From the NCBI GenBank assembly GCA_948567375.1, contig OX419762.1, forward strand, positions 52,867,034 to 52,931,033: a stretch of 64,000 bases of DNA. Reading direction: 5' to 3'. A model generated the notes under the pieces. That model was not told the origin of the DNA. It did no database searches and saw nothing but the letters and a program-made list of their open reading frames with translations. This document shows, piece by piece, positions 1 to 10,155 of this stretch. The first letter of the stretch is position 1, and every line of letters starts with the position of its first letter. Both the position numbers and the translations under genes were made by a program. The stretch is from Lunularia cruciata (taxonomy: Eukaryota > Streptophyta > Marchantiopsida > Lunulariales > Lunulariaceae).

Positions 1-620
1 CCTCACACCTTCAAGTTTGATGAAGATCTGTCCGGTGGCTACCAAGGTTGACATAGTCAACAACTTTGTTTTTAGAATCCAATAGGGTGTAGAGAGTGTC
101 AAACATAGGTTGTAGATTGTCCAAAATCAATAAAAGCAATATGCCAATGCACACTATAGGCACATGGAGTTCAATGTTGGGGATCATGTGGCTGTTAACA
201 ACCAACCTCATATTAGTTGACCTTCATAAGCTTAGACCTCATTTTATTGGGCCTTTTTCCATTCTTTGTTGAGTCAACATTGTGGCCTATCACCTCAAGC
301 TACCACCACACATGAAGATTTATCCAATGTTCCATGTTTCCTTACTATGCAGATATGCCCTCCAATTGGGCCATTGTCATTCCATACAAGACATTTGACA
401 CTTGTCTGACATTCGTTGATGGCACGGAGGAATATGAAGTAGAACGTATTCTCCAGAAATGCATTTGTGGTACTTGCTATCCGTGGATGGACTATCTTGT
501 ATAATGGAAAGGTAACCCACTATATGAGACGACCTGGGAGGCAGTTGCCAACTTGACACATGCTCCGGTGTTGGTGCAATCTTTTGAGCAACAACTTTCC
601 AGCGAGGACGTTGCATTTTA
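1..620 (+). pseudogene. Ty3/gypsy chromovirus pol 3' end: integrase tail and chromodomain
   Basis: This is the last part of a chromovirus integrase, which joins element cDNA to the host chromosome; the chromodomain steers integration to marked chromatin. Seen: about 215-350 encodes a degraded KLRPHFIGPF motif followed by AYHLKLPP and a YPMFHVS motif, typical of the integrase C-terminal region. About 405-620 encodes EEYEVERIL, then YLV, a stop, WKG, then ETTWEAVANL and APVLVQSFE, which is the chromodomain core. The stop (TAA) replaces a lysine codon between the conserved V and W. Upstream of about 385 the frame shifts. The coding stop at 618-620 is followed at once by a polypurine tract, as expected at the 3' end of such an element. 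The 5' part lies outside the window. Dead copy. Confidence 0.8.
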
Positions 621-734
621 AAAGGGAGATTTGTAATACCAATAGCTAGACATATGATCTAGAGGTGAAATTTGGTTTGATAACATCTAGAAGGATGTTA
701 TACATGATAGACTAAAAAGATCAAATAGAGGTAT
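621..734 (+). mobile_element. Polypurine tract and start of truncated chromovirus 3' LTR
   Basis: AAAAGGGAGA (620-629) directly follows the chromodomain stop and is a polypurine tract, the primer for plus-strand DNA synthesis. TGTAATACC begins at 632 and is the likely LTR start. The sequence stops looking like a separate LTR near 735, where it joins giant-LTR sequence. No LTR end is visible. Confidence 0.5.
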
Positions 735-769
735 CAGCTCGTCATTTCAGCTTAATTTCAATTATCAAT

Positions 770-1378
<609 letters not shown>

Positions 1379-1748
1379 GCAAAGCAATTTTGACTGAGGA
1401 AATTGTACCTTTAGTGGAGGGGTGGAATGCATTTCAGAGGTGAAGTCACTTTGTGGTGAAGGAGTCTTCTTCAAAGTAATTAAATCATCACAATCTGGAA
1501 AGGTATCAATTTGGAAAGATTTGGAGAATCTTGATTATGGGTGTTGTTATTTGTGACAAGATTGCAAGTTGAGCACTTGTTACTCTCTTTTGGATGTGGT
1601 TTCTACCCAAGAGACTAAAGACACAACCAAGAACTGCTTTCTTAATTTTACTTTGTATTTGACCATTCTTGACTCATATCTCCATGGGAATGAACTATTA
1701 CTTACTAATTACCACAAAAATTATACTTGTTGGATTGTCATATGCTTT

Positions 1749-1770
1749 TTGGTGCCATTGTCAAGGATGC
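1749..1770 (+). other. Primer-binding site, TGGCGCC type
   Basis: TTGGTGCCATTGTCAAGGAT lies 7-8 bp after the LTR end. It resembles the TGGCGCCGTTGCCGGGGA primer-binding site usual for Athila/Tat/Ogre Ty3/gypsy elements, with transition changes. It marks 735-1742 as a 5' LTR. Confidence 0.6.
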
Positions 1771-2075
1771 AAATCTCAAGAGTAGAAGAATACAAAACCA
1801 AATTTTAAGTTGATTGTCCATCAAATATGAATGTCTACATTGAGAGAATAATAAGAGAGAGGGCTTGTAGACAAAATTTACAAGGTGAAGAAGAAGAACG
1901 CCAAAAGCCAATTCACTACTAAAGAATTTGAGAAGGAGGTGTTGGATTTACAACTACTTCACAAAGTACAAGAAGCCTTGTGAGAACTCAAACAAAAGAA
2001 ACTAGAAGTTGGATGGTGAGAGCACTTCACACCACTCATCCCAAATGAAAGAAAGATGCAAGCAGGTAGACATAT

Positions 2076-3471
2076 TTGTTACAACACAACACACCGACTT
2101 CCCTCAAAACTGCCAAGGGAGCCAATTACTTGAAGGATTTGATTCTTGAGAAGACAACACAAATCTTGACTAACAAAGAGTGCAAATACATCCCACATAT
2201 GATCCACCAAATCATCTGTTGGGATCTTGAAGAGAAATTTGATTATGTTGACTCTCTTCTTCAAACTCGGGTTGAAGCCAAAGTACCTCCAGTCAAAGTA
2301 CCACTTGACAAAGACCCAATGTTGAATTTGGTACCTTGGGACCTTTGGCCTGAATTCAAAGCACAATCACTTGCAAGTACCTTGGTTCAACCAAGTTTGG
2401 TACCATAGCAGCCATTTCATCAGACCTTGAATATGACATCTTTCCCTATTACCAGACAAGCATACCAAAAGTACAAGGGGACAAAACTTGATGAAGACAT
2501 TGATGAGTTCATTGAGGAGTTTGAAGTGATCTCCTTTTCCAACAAGGAGCACGACTCCACTAATTGGCTGTGCATTTTTCCTAGTCTACCTCAAAAGAAA
2601 GCTTGGAGTTGGTATACCCATGTAACCCAAAAAATGTTCAAGCCAGCCAATTGGACATATCTTTGAGACAATTTCCTAGAACAATTCCGGAAAGTTGATT
2701 ATGATACAAGTGTTTTTGCCACACTCAATGATTTGGATCACGGCAAGAATGAGAAGTTGAGGGACTACACAAAGCGGTTCTTGGTGTTGCTCAATTGTGT
2801 GCTAAAGCAATCCAGCATGATGGGTTACTTCAACACCCAAGCCATTATCTGGTTCCTTCGTGGATTATTGCCCAAAATTTGGACCTTTATCAAGGAGAGG
2901 AATGTAACATCCTTGGATAAGGTAATCAAACATGTTGCTTGATACAAGGCAGCTCACTCTCATTTAGCCATTAACAAAAGAAACCAGGAAAATAAAGGCA
3001 AGATGGCAAAACAAAGAGCCTCTTGCAATACCTCCCCTCCTTCAAAGAAATCCTCCACTTTTTTGAGTTCTTCTTTGGAGTCAGAAGAAGATGTAAAGCC
3101 AAGGAAGAATAGAAGGCAAAACCCTCCACTTTTTGAGTTCTTTGAAGTCAAAAGAAGATGTGAAGCCAAGGAAGAATAGAAGGTGAGGACAAAAGAAAGT
3201 ATTGACTTCCCCAACTAAAAGTGTTAATAAAATAGATGCTAAGTTGGGGACTCTTATTAAATGGTTTTCAGATTTTAAATTTCAAATGATTGGGATGGAG
3301 GACAAAAGAAAACCCCCTTCATTTGCAAGACCAAATGTGTGGTGTATTGCATGTGGCAAGTCAGGTCATGCGAACGCGGAGTGCTTGACCACTCAAATTG
3401 TATTTCCAATGCAGCAGATTGATTGGATTCCAAGTTGGGACCAAAATGAGGAAGAAGAGATAGTGTGCTAG
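2076..3471 (+). pseudogene. Degraded Ty3/gypsy gag with zinc knuckle
   Basis: Gag forms the particle that packages element RNA. Seen: a discontinuous plus-strand reading beginning near 2076, with the retrotransposon-gag core at 2427-2942. This holds a KGTKLDEDIDEFIEEFE segment, a WLCIFPSLPQKKAWSWY segment and, after one stop, FLEQFRK and YTKRFLVLLNCV. At 3202-3471 WCIACGKSGHANAEC is a CCHC zinc knuckle (C-x2-C-x4-H-x4-C), which binds RNA. At least three stops or frameshifts break the frame. It follows the 5' LTR remnant and primer-binding site, so it is inferred to be gag of the giant-LTR family. No protease or reverse transcriptase follows it. Confidence 0.7.
3052..3184 (+). repeat. Tandem duplication of about 70 bp inside gag
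   Basis: The block running from CTCCACTTTTTTGAGTTCTT to AGGAAGAATAGAAGG occurs at about 3052-3117 and again at 3124-3183, with a few substitutions and a short deletion in the second copy. It lies in the Lys/Glu-rich spacer before the zinc knuckle. Confidence 0.8.
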
Positions 3472-3511
3472 ACTCAAGAGGTACAACCTCAAGGAAGTAC
3501 TAACTTTCAGA

Positions 3512-3850
3512 TCCCTTTATATCGCTCATTTGTGGGGATGATTATTACTTTGGTGATGGGATCCTAAGGTTCTAGAGCTCAAGATTTAGTCATGAAGAAT
3601 GGGAACTCCTTGTCCCAAGAGACTACATTTTTGGCTAGTTGTTTCACCGACTCTATGCTTTCAAGGTCAACTAGACTCCAACCTCTTTATATGGCTCATT
3701 TGTGGGGTGATTATTACCTTGGCAATGGGATCCTAAGGTTCTAGGACCTGAGATACAGTCAAGAAGAATGGGAACTCCTTGTCCTAATGGACTACACTTT
3801 TAGCTAGTTGTTTCACCAACTCCATAGCTTCTAGAATCCTAGACTCCTAG
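3512..3850 (+). repeat. Two tandem 170-bp units
   Basis: The unit with CTCATTTGTGGGG, GGGATCCTAAGGTTCTAG and GAATGGGAACTCCTTGTCC occurs twice at a period of about 170 bp, with scattered substitutions. It lies just after gag. No protease motif was found in it. Confidence 0.8.
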
Positions 3851-5684
3851 TTAATCCGTGATGTCAAAGGTCACTATTTCCTTCCATTCCACTACATCAT
3901 CCAATGGCTGTCTTGGAATTTCCATGGTATTTCCTTTTTCCAAGATCACTTCCTTTGTCTACCTTGGGTTGTTGGTACCTCCTCTTGTAGAGAATCTTGC
4001 AGCATCTTCCAATTTGAGATGTTGCTCCTTGGTTTTGTATGGACTTATCTAGCTCATTGCTTCTTCTAGTTAGTGAAAAATAGGAGCCTCTTGTACCTCT
4101 TGACTCTCTTCTTTGTCTACTAGATCAAGTATATCAACCATAAGGGGTGACTTCTATTGTACTTCCTATATTTTGATATTTGTTGATAATCAGCTTCTTG
4201 GTTGGTAAATTTTTCAACCTTGTGACTCCCCTCCTTATGGGGTCCATGTGTTTCTTAGGGGATATTCCTCCCATGGCTTCTTGGTGTATGGGGGTATTTC
4301 ATGCATTCTATCCTTGGATTGGACTACTTCCCACCTTCTTTCTAAGAGAGGTCTTGGGTTGGTTCCACATACATGAGGGAGTATTTGGCCAAGACGAATT
4401 GAAAGCAAAGGATTGACCCTCTACGTGACTCCCTCTACTTTGTAACCCTACCCATCATCTTTAGGGCCTCTTTTTTGAGGTCCTCCACCCATGGAACCTT
4501 TAGTCTTATTGTCCTATGACCTCATCCTCCTCTACCTCAGAGTCCTCTTCCTCCATGTGACATCCAACTTGTGACAAGAACCAAAGTAGTTGGTTAACTT
4601 TTTGCTCTAATTTTTGATTTTGGATCATCAAGTCATTCCAAGAATGTTGTTGGTCTCCCACCTCCACTTACTCTTCCCACCTCTTCTCCTCATAATAAAG
4701 AAGATATTTTTGATATCCAGCTTTCTCATTGGTTAGCTTGGTTGTATTTACTTGTAATAGAGATTCTTTTTGATATCAAGCCTTCTCATTGGTTAGCTTG
4801 GTTGTAATTACTTGTAGGGAAGCTATTTCTTCTTCTAGGTTTTTCTTGGCTTCCTCCCAATTGCTTGTCTTCTTCTCCAAGCTCAAGATAGTTGATTCTA
4901 ATGCCAATTGGATATTTTTAATCCTTCAACCTCTCTATGGGAATCCTCCTTTGATTCGGTCAGTTCTTGTATCTTTTCTCCTATGGCCTTGGAATCTTCC
5001 TTGGTATGGTTTGCTTGGTTCCAAACTATCTAGAGTTCACCCTTTTTTCTTCTTCTTTACATGGGCACAAGCTAATTGGGCATCCAAGGCAAAATTCTCC
5101 ACTTTTTTGAGTTGTACTTGCAACTCCATCTCTACCAACTCCTTGGTAAGCTTAGCAATTCCTTTTGTCACTCAGACTATTTTTGAGCCCAAGCCAGCTC
5201 CACCTCTTGGAGTTTATTGGTCCTCTCTTCTTTGTATTATTCTTGATCCTCCTATAGCTCTAAGATTTTGTTGTGGGTCAATTGGCCATATTTGAGGTGG
5301 CACCTATCCTTTCAGAAAAGGGAAATGGAAGTTCCAAGTCTTTTGGTTTTGGTCCCCTTTCCTTTTATTATAGCTACTTCTTGAACACAAGATGCCTTGC
5401 CACTTCTTTTCCTTGTGTGGGAGAAGAAGTGGCAAGGCACTTCATCACCCTTAGTTTATTCTCACCCTTAGTTTCTTCTCCTTTGGTGAGGAAGGGGATG
5501 CCATCATGTCCTTATTGGGGTTGGTTACCTTCTTCCTCTTACTATGGGCAACTTCTTCTTTGTTTGGGATGCATTGCTCCTACAGCTCTTCCTTTTTTAC
5601 CATGATTGCAAGAGCTATCCATAGCTTCAAAAGGTTTGACCACTTGCTATCAGTCCACTTTGTAAGATTAGCAATTAGCAAGGC
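3851..5684 (-). pseudogene. Degenerate coiled-coil coding remnant
   Basis: No family is recognised. Read on the minus strand, about 5200-4500 gives broken stretches rich in Glu, Lys, Leu and Gln, for example EEEIASLQVITTKLTNEKA, repeated once with changes. This is the pattern of a decayed coiled coil. Stops and frameshifts are frequent, and plus-strand frames here (3858-5739) give hydrophobic Leu/Phe/Ser-rich peptides expected as complements of such a sequence. It lies between the decayed gag and giant LTR copy A. It may derive from an additional ORF of a retroelement; this is inference. Confidence 0.3.
5393..5439. repeat. Perfect 16-bp inverted repeat (hairpin)
   Basis: TGCCTTGCCACTTCTT (5393-5408) and its exact reverse complement (5424-5439) are separated by 15 bp. 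No flanking target duplication was noticed. Confidence 0.85.
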
Positions 5685-8440
5685 TATGGTACTCATATTT
5701 TTTATTTTTGTTGTTTTTAGAGAAGAAGTGAATTGTTAAAGCCAGATTGAAGCCAAATGGAAGAAAGAAGAGAAGAATTGTGTGTTTGGATCTGACCCAA
5801 GGAAGTCAACTTTGTCTCAAAGGAAGAAAGACTCGGATTGGACTGGAAGGATGGTAGACCCAAAGTAAGGTTACTTCATATCATAATGATCAACCCAATC
5901 TGAAGACACCTTAACAACTTTAACTCAAGCCGTACCAATCAAGAAGGTACATTCAACAAAAATGGCTACTTTTTGTTAGGATAAATTTGAGAGTGATAGA
6001 AATAAGTCATGCAGAATGTGAAAGTTTTGATTGAGGCTTGATTAAAGAATGACTTCATCAAGGGAATTCTGCAATGCTGAAGTGCTATCTTGTTCCTCTA
6101 AAGAGTTTTCTTGAATGAGTTAGAATCACAAGTTGAGTCGTGGGTTTAATTTGTGAGAGACCAAGAGTTAGAGAGCACATGATGCCAATGAACTGTAATA
6201 CATAGATTCTAGCACTTGCAGTGTGGAACCTTGCAATTTAGATACTAGATATGGTATTTAGGATTGAAGGCTTGAGCAAACTTTGGATCACATTTCTGGC
6301 TTGGAATTGGAACATCAATTTTCCAAGGTTTTTGGCAGAAATTGCTGCCATTAATTGTACAGATGGTCCTAAGGCGGAGGAGAAGAGAGGAAATCTGATC
6401 TGATAGACTGAGTTGGATTGGAGACTCATGTTGGGGAGAGAAGCAGGAGATGTGACAAGAATCACCATCTATTAGAAGTGTGATCATGCAAAGGAGACTA
6501 AAGAGTTGAATAGTACCTTTAGTGCACCTTGGACAAAGAATGGTTATAATGTAGACACTTACAAAGATCAGACAAGGTGAAATATCATTTGGGCTCTGTT
6601 GGCCATGATGAAGCCAGAGCAAACCACCTACGTTACAAAATAGTCGGTGGTTTTCTTTCACCTCATGTTTGTTGGTGAGAAGGTGAACTAGGCAAAGTGC
6701 TTCTACCAAGATCAAGATAGATGATCATGAATTGGAGGATGGGCTTGCCACCTTATTACTTTGTACCATTTGCAACACATCTATATTTGAGTTTGAACTT
6801 GCTCAACTTTGAAGAGAAGAAGAAGATGGTGTCGCACTTCCATCCGGAACTTCATCAAGATGTAGATGAAGAAGAGAGACATTACATGGTGGAGATTAAA
6901 AAAGGAGATCATTACTTTGCCAAGACCGGACAAAAGAAGATAGTGTTAGTATCCATCCCAAGGTTGAGGAAGCATAGTCAACCTTAGGATATGGCATCCC
7001 CAATGAAGAAGAGGACAGCTCGGAGACTAAACACGAGGCACAAAATGGCAATAGTTGATTTGTGATGGGGGGCTAAGTCAAAGACAGAGGCAAAATCCAA
7101 CTATGGGGATTCCGAAGGAGAAGAACTAACTTTGAAGAGTAAGGAGTTGAGCAATGGTAGCAAAGGTGAGCATGAGGTTCAATTTTCAATAGAAGAAGTG
7201 GTTGAGGAGGAGGATTGGAAGTTTCATGTTGAATTGAGTGCATGGAAGGAGGAGACACCCATACCTGGAATTACCTGAAGTGGACATCCTGAAAGAGCAT
7301 GAGGAAGAGCCAAGAATGGTGTTTTAGAGAGGGGTGAGATCACGAAGAAGTCTGCAATCGATGAGTGCAAGACCAAGTCTAGCCGAAGAAGATAAAGAAA
7401 GCTTAGAGGAATTCAATTTGAAGGCAAGGAGATCAAGACTTTGGAGTAAAGCACCAGCAAAAGCATTGCCTACCAAAGACAAGGACAAGGACACATTCAG
7501 AGAAGTGAATTATTTGTCAAATGTGGTCTGTCCTTTACTAGTGCAATTGTAGGAGAAGATGAAGGAGATGAAGAAAGATCATCCGGAGGTGAGGGATGAG
7601 CTTCAGGTGGTGAACCAATTGAGTGATGAAGTCTTGCAGTTGAAGAAACAATTGATCCAATGTGAAGAGGAAGCCGAAGTACTTTGGGTTGATGCGGTGA
7701 TTCGTCGGCAGAGTCTGAAAGATTTGCAAGAGAGTTTTTAGAAGTGCGGAAGTGTTCTGGAATGTCAAAAGGAAGAGTTGAAGGAGCAAAAGGAAGAATT
7801 TGATGATGCTCAACTCAAACTAATACACTCCAATACTAGAGTCTTGGTACATGAACAGGCAGAGAAGGAGTTGAGATCATTTGCAGCGGAAAAAGATTGG
7901 GCCTGGCAACAAGAATTAGCAAGCAAAGGATGTGAAGAAGAGATGTTGCGGGATTTGATCAAGTGCTCAGAAGCTCAAGTTGCACACCATGCTGAAGAGA
8001 AGAAGTTGTAGGCAAAGCATGCTTAGGAGTTGACAATGCTTCAAGAGAAGTTGAGAGAGGAGATGACTAGGGATGAGCTGATCTCAAAGAAGGGGTTGGG
8101 ATCAGTGGAGGAGATTGTCAGCAGAGTGAAGGCAATGTTCTGCACTTGAGGCCAAAGTAAGATTGGAGGAGTATAATCTGCATGAGTTGAAGTTGTTGGT
8201 TCAGGAGACTTGGAAGTTGTAAGGCGAAGGATGTTGGTATGAATCATCTGTTAATTCGTCTTTAAAATAGAGTAGATAGGAAAATAATTGAAGTAGGAGA
8301 CAATGTTTATCTCAAATTAGATTTGGTTAGATCAGAATTAGAGCAACTTCGCAGTAGTTTAAAAGATAGTGTAGAAACCCAAAGTAATTAAGGTTGGAGT
8401 GCAGGTGACTTCGGGTGAGTTACTTGAGTTACTTGAGTTA
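5685..8440 (+). mobile_element. Giant LTR copy A, 3'-truncated
   Basis: Begins TATGGTACTCATATTTTTTA, a decayed version of the family start TGTGGTACCCACATTTTTTG. It shares the following leader (GAAGCCAAATGGAAGAA and the AAGTCAACTTTGTGT-like block) and the internal ORF. Family similarity stops near 8440, before the TATA box and R-U5, so the last 900 bp or so are missing. The sequence after the break belongs to the low-copy island. Confidence 0.75.
6238..8420 (+). pseudogene. LTR-encoded coiled-coil protein, copy A (broken)
   Basis: Remnant of the protein encoded inside the giant LTR; function unknown. In order: the N-terminal module with WITFLAWNWN-like residues and ELDWRLMLGREAG (about 6280-6460); KNGYNVDTYKD (about 6540); the aromatic block with YYFVPFATHLYLSLNLLNF and MVSHFHPEL (6721-6860); an acidic linker; LEEFNLKARRSRLWSKAP (about 7400); KKDHPEVRDELQVVNQLSDE (about 7570); and a long coiled coil to about 8060 with AAEKDWAWQQELAS. 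More than ten stops and shifts break it. The C-terminal signature of the family is absent because the copy is truncated. Confidence 0.65.
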
Positions 8441-9285
8441 GATCCGTGTACCTCCATCCAGGTAAACATCTGTTCCTTATTTAGCCTGCTCTTGACTTAG
8501 CTAATATATTCCGGGCCTTTGCCCTCTAAGAAGGTGCTTCATAAATTGCCGCTCGACTTGTGGAGGACATGTTCTGCAGTTTCGATGGTTCAGAAATATC
8601 AAAGTAATTTGCTCGACCCTGTAATTTTCTCACTACTTTGGGATTTATGATTACTCGTTATTTGTACTACTTGCATTGGAGCACCACGCCCCTCCATGGT
8701 TAAGTCTCGTCTCACTAAACCAGCAGCTTTCTGCAAATTACTGACCAAAGAAAAGGTTCGGTCACACGAGACTAAACCTTCTCTTTAGTCAGTAATTTGT
8801 AGAAAGCTTCTCAGACCTATATTATCATCGCCTATAAGTATAAATTTCTTTGGCAATCATCACGAGGAATTTTTGAAGGCAAGAGAATGTAAACCTACGG
8901 ACTCTGACGGTGGACACTGCGTAATCGGAACCGTTATCCATCTCACAGCTTGGCAAGACTCTACCGAGAGCAGTTTGATTCATGTTTCAGTACATAGATC
9001 TTGGTTGCAGAAGCTGAGAAAGCAAAAGAATTATGCTCGCCTGACCAATAATTGCAGAGAACTATCTTTTGCATCTATCATAGCCTCGAATTTCTTTCAC
9101 ATTACCACCATTGTATCTACCGACATGTAGTGTCTTCACCAATGTTTAGTTTTGTTCCCTATCTAATAAGACTATCTCTAATCTACTGTAATCTGTTGAG
9201 GAGGTGCTCCTGGAAATTTCTAATCCAGGCAAGAAAAGACCCGGATTTGGAATAGATAATTAGAAGAAGGCCCAACTTCCTCACA
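8441..9285. other. Low-copy sequence without a recognisable gene
   Basis: No family similarity to other parts of the window was seen. It contains a strong hairpin (8725-8808) and a TATA-like CTATAAGTATAAAT near 8831-8846, but the ATG codons that follow open only short frames. An 85-codon open stretch near 8873 has no recognisable motif. Confidence 0.5.
8725..8808. repeat. 84-nt imperfect hairpin with arms of about 40 nt
   Basis: AGCTTTCTGCAAATTACTGA (8725-8744 and onward) pairs with AGTCAGTAATTTGTAGAAAGCT at the right end, leaving a loop of a few bases and only a few mismatches. Size and pairing resemble a small-RNA precursor or a very short MITE. No known microRNA was recognised. Confidence 0.7.
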
Positions 9286-9633
9286 ATGGATTTTTCGACC
9301 GAACATCCCACTTCTCGCCAGGCAATGTGCCCCACCAATGACAATATGCTCAATGAATACATATCCTGTCTCTTCTATCAAGTCGTAATATCTGACGATG
9401 AGCTAACCCCACAGCTTAACTTCGGCTTACGATGGTTCTAGTCACAAGCATGCCAGGCATCGATTGAAGAAGCATATCCAGTTTTCTGTGACGCGTCTGG
9501 GTTGCTGTCTGAGGGGAAGGTGACCTGCATGGGAAAGAGAGAGGAGAGAGAATGGCAAATCATCAAGCCGTACAAGGAATATCCAAAGGCTAATACGGGG
9601 TCCGAGGTCGAAGGTGAATCCATTGGGTTCTGA
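9286..9633 (+). pseudogene. Hypothetical 116-codon reading with one internal TAG
   Basis: Not recognised. From ATG at 9286 the frame reads MDFSTEHPTSRQAMCPTND and continues to a single TAG (about codon 52, after LRWF), then stays open to TGA at 9631-9633 with a mixed, non-repetitive composition (SQACQASIEEAYPVFCDASG and onward). One stop in 116 codons within a GC-balanced, low-copy stretch is suggestive of a decayed or intron-containing gene, but chance is not excluded. It lies about 500 bp from the 3' end of the pectin methylesterase gene and points toward it. Confidence 0.2.
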
Positions 9634-9673
9634 AATTCAATCAGATTGTAACGGCACCTACAACATCTAGATA

Positions 9674-9958
9674 GTGATCAATCGTTGCTGCTGGTTCCAA
9701 GCAAGACCTGTTTCTGACTTCGTTGACCACGCAGATGGACCAGACTCTGCCTCGCCGAGAATGGAATCTGTTAGTGATCAGAGGCTCCGTGTGCTCCAGA
9801 ATGTCATGAGTGGCAAGAAGGAGAGGGGTGAAACTGTAAAGATGGTATTCCTACAACGAGAAGGGCGGCTGGGCTCAGCAACAATGGACATAACCATGCC
9901 CATGGCGGTTCTCTGTTGGAATACAAGGACTATGAAACTCCAAGATGTCAGTTGCTAA
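9674..9958 (+). CDS. Hypothetical small ORF, weak support
   Basis: A 94-codon open frame starting MINRCCWFQARPVSDFVDH. No domain or motif recognised. It is in a different frame from the reading at 9286-9633 and lies between it and the convergent pectin methylesterase gene. Either both are pieces of one decayed or spliced gene, or this is a chance ORF in higher-GC sequence. The stretch from 9959 to 10155 shows nothing further except the presumed 3' UTR of the convergent gene. Confidence 0.15.
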   Translation: MINRCCWFQARPVSDFVDHADGPDSASPRMESVSDQRLRVLQNVMSGKKERGETVKMVFLQREGRLGSATMDITMPMAVLCWNTRTMKLQDVSC

Positions 9959-10155
9959 GGTACATGCTGAGGTAGTTCAATTGAAGAAAGTGGTGTCGAT
10001 ACTTTCGCAGATATCGTCTCCCTCAGCTACCATTCTCACGTGGTCCTCCTACAAGAGAATCCAGATCTGCGACTTGCCCGGGGGAAGCTGGATTTGAGTT
10101 CCAGTGGTTGCACGCTTGATGCTTGAGAGAGAGGGGTTCAAGCAGTAAATTGGTG

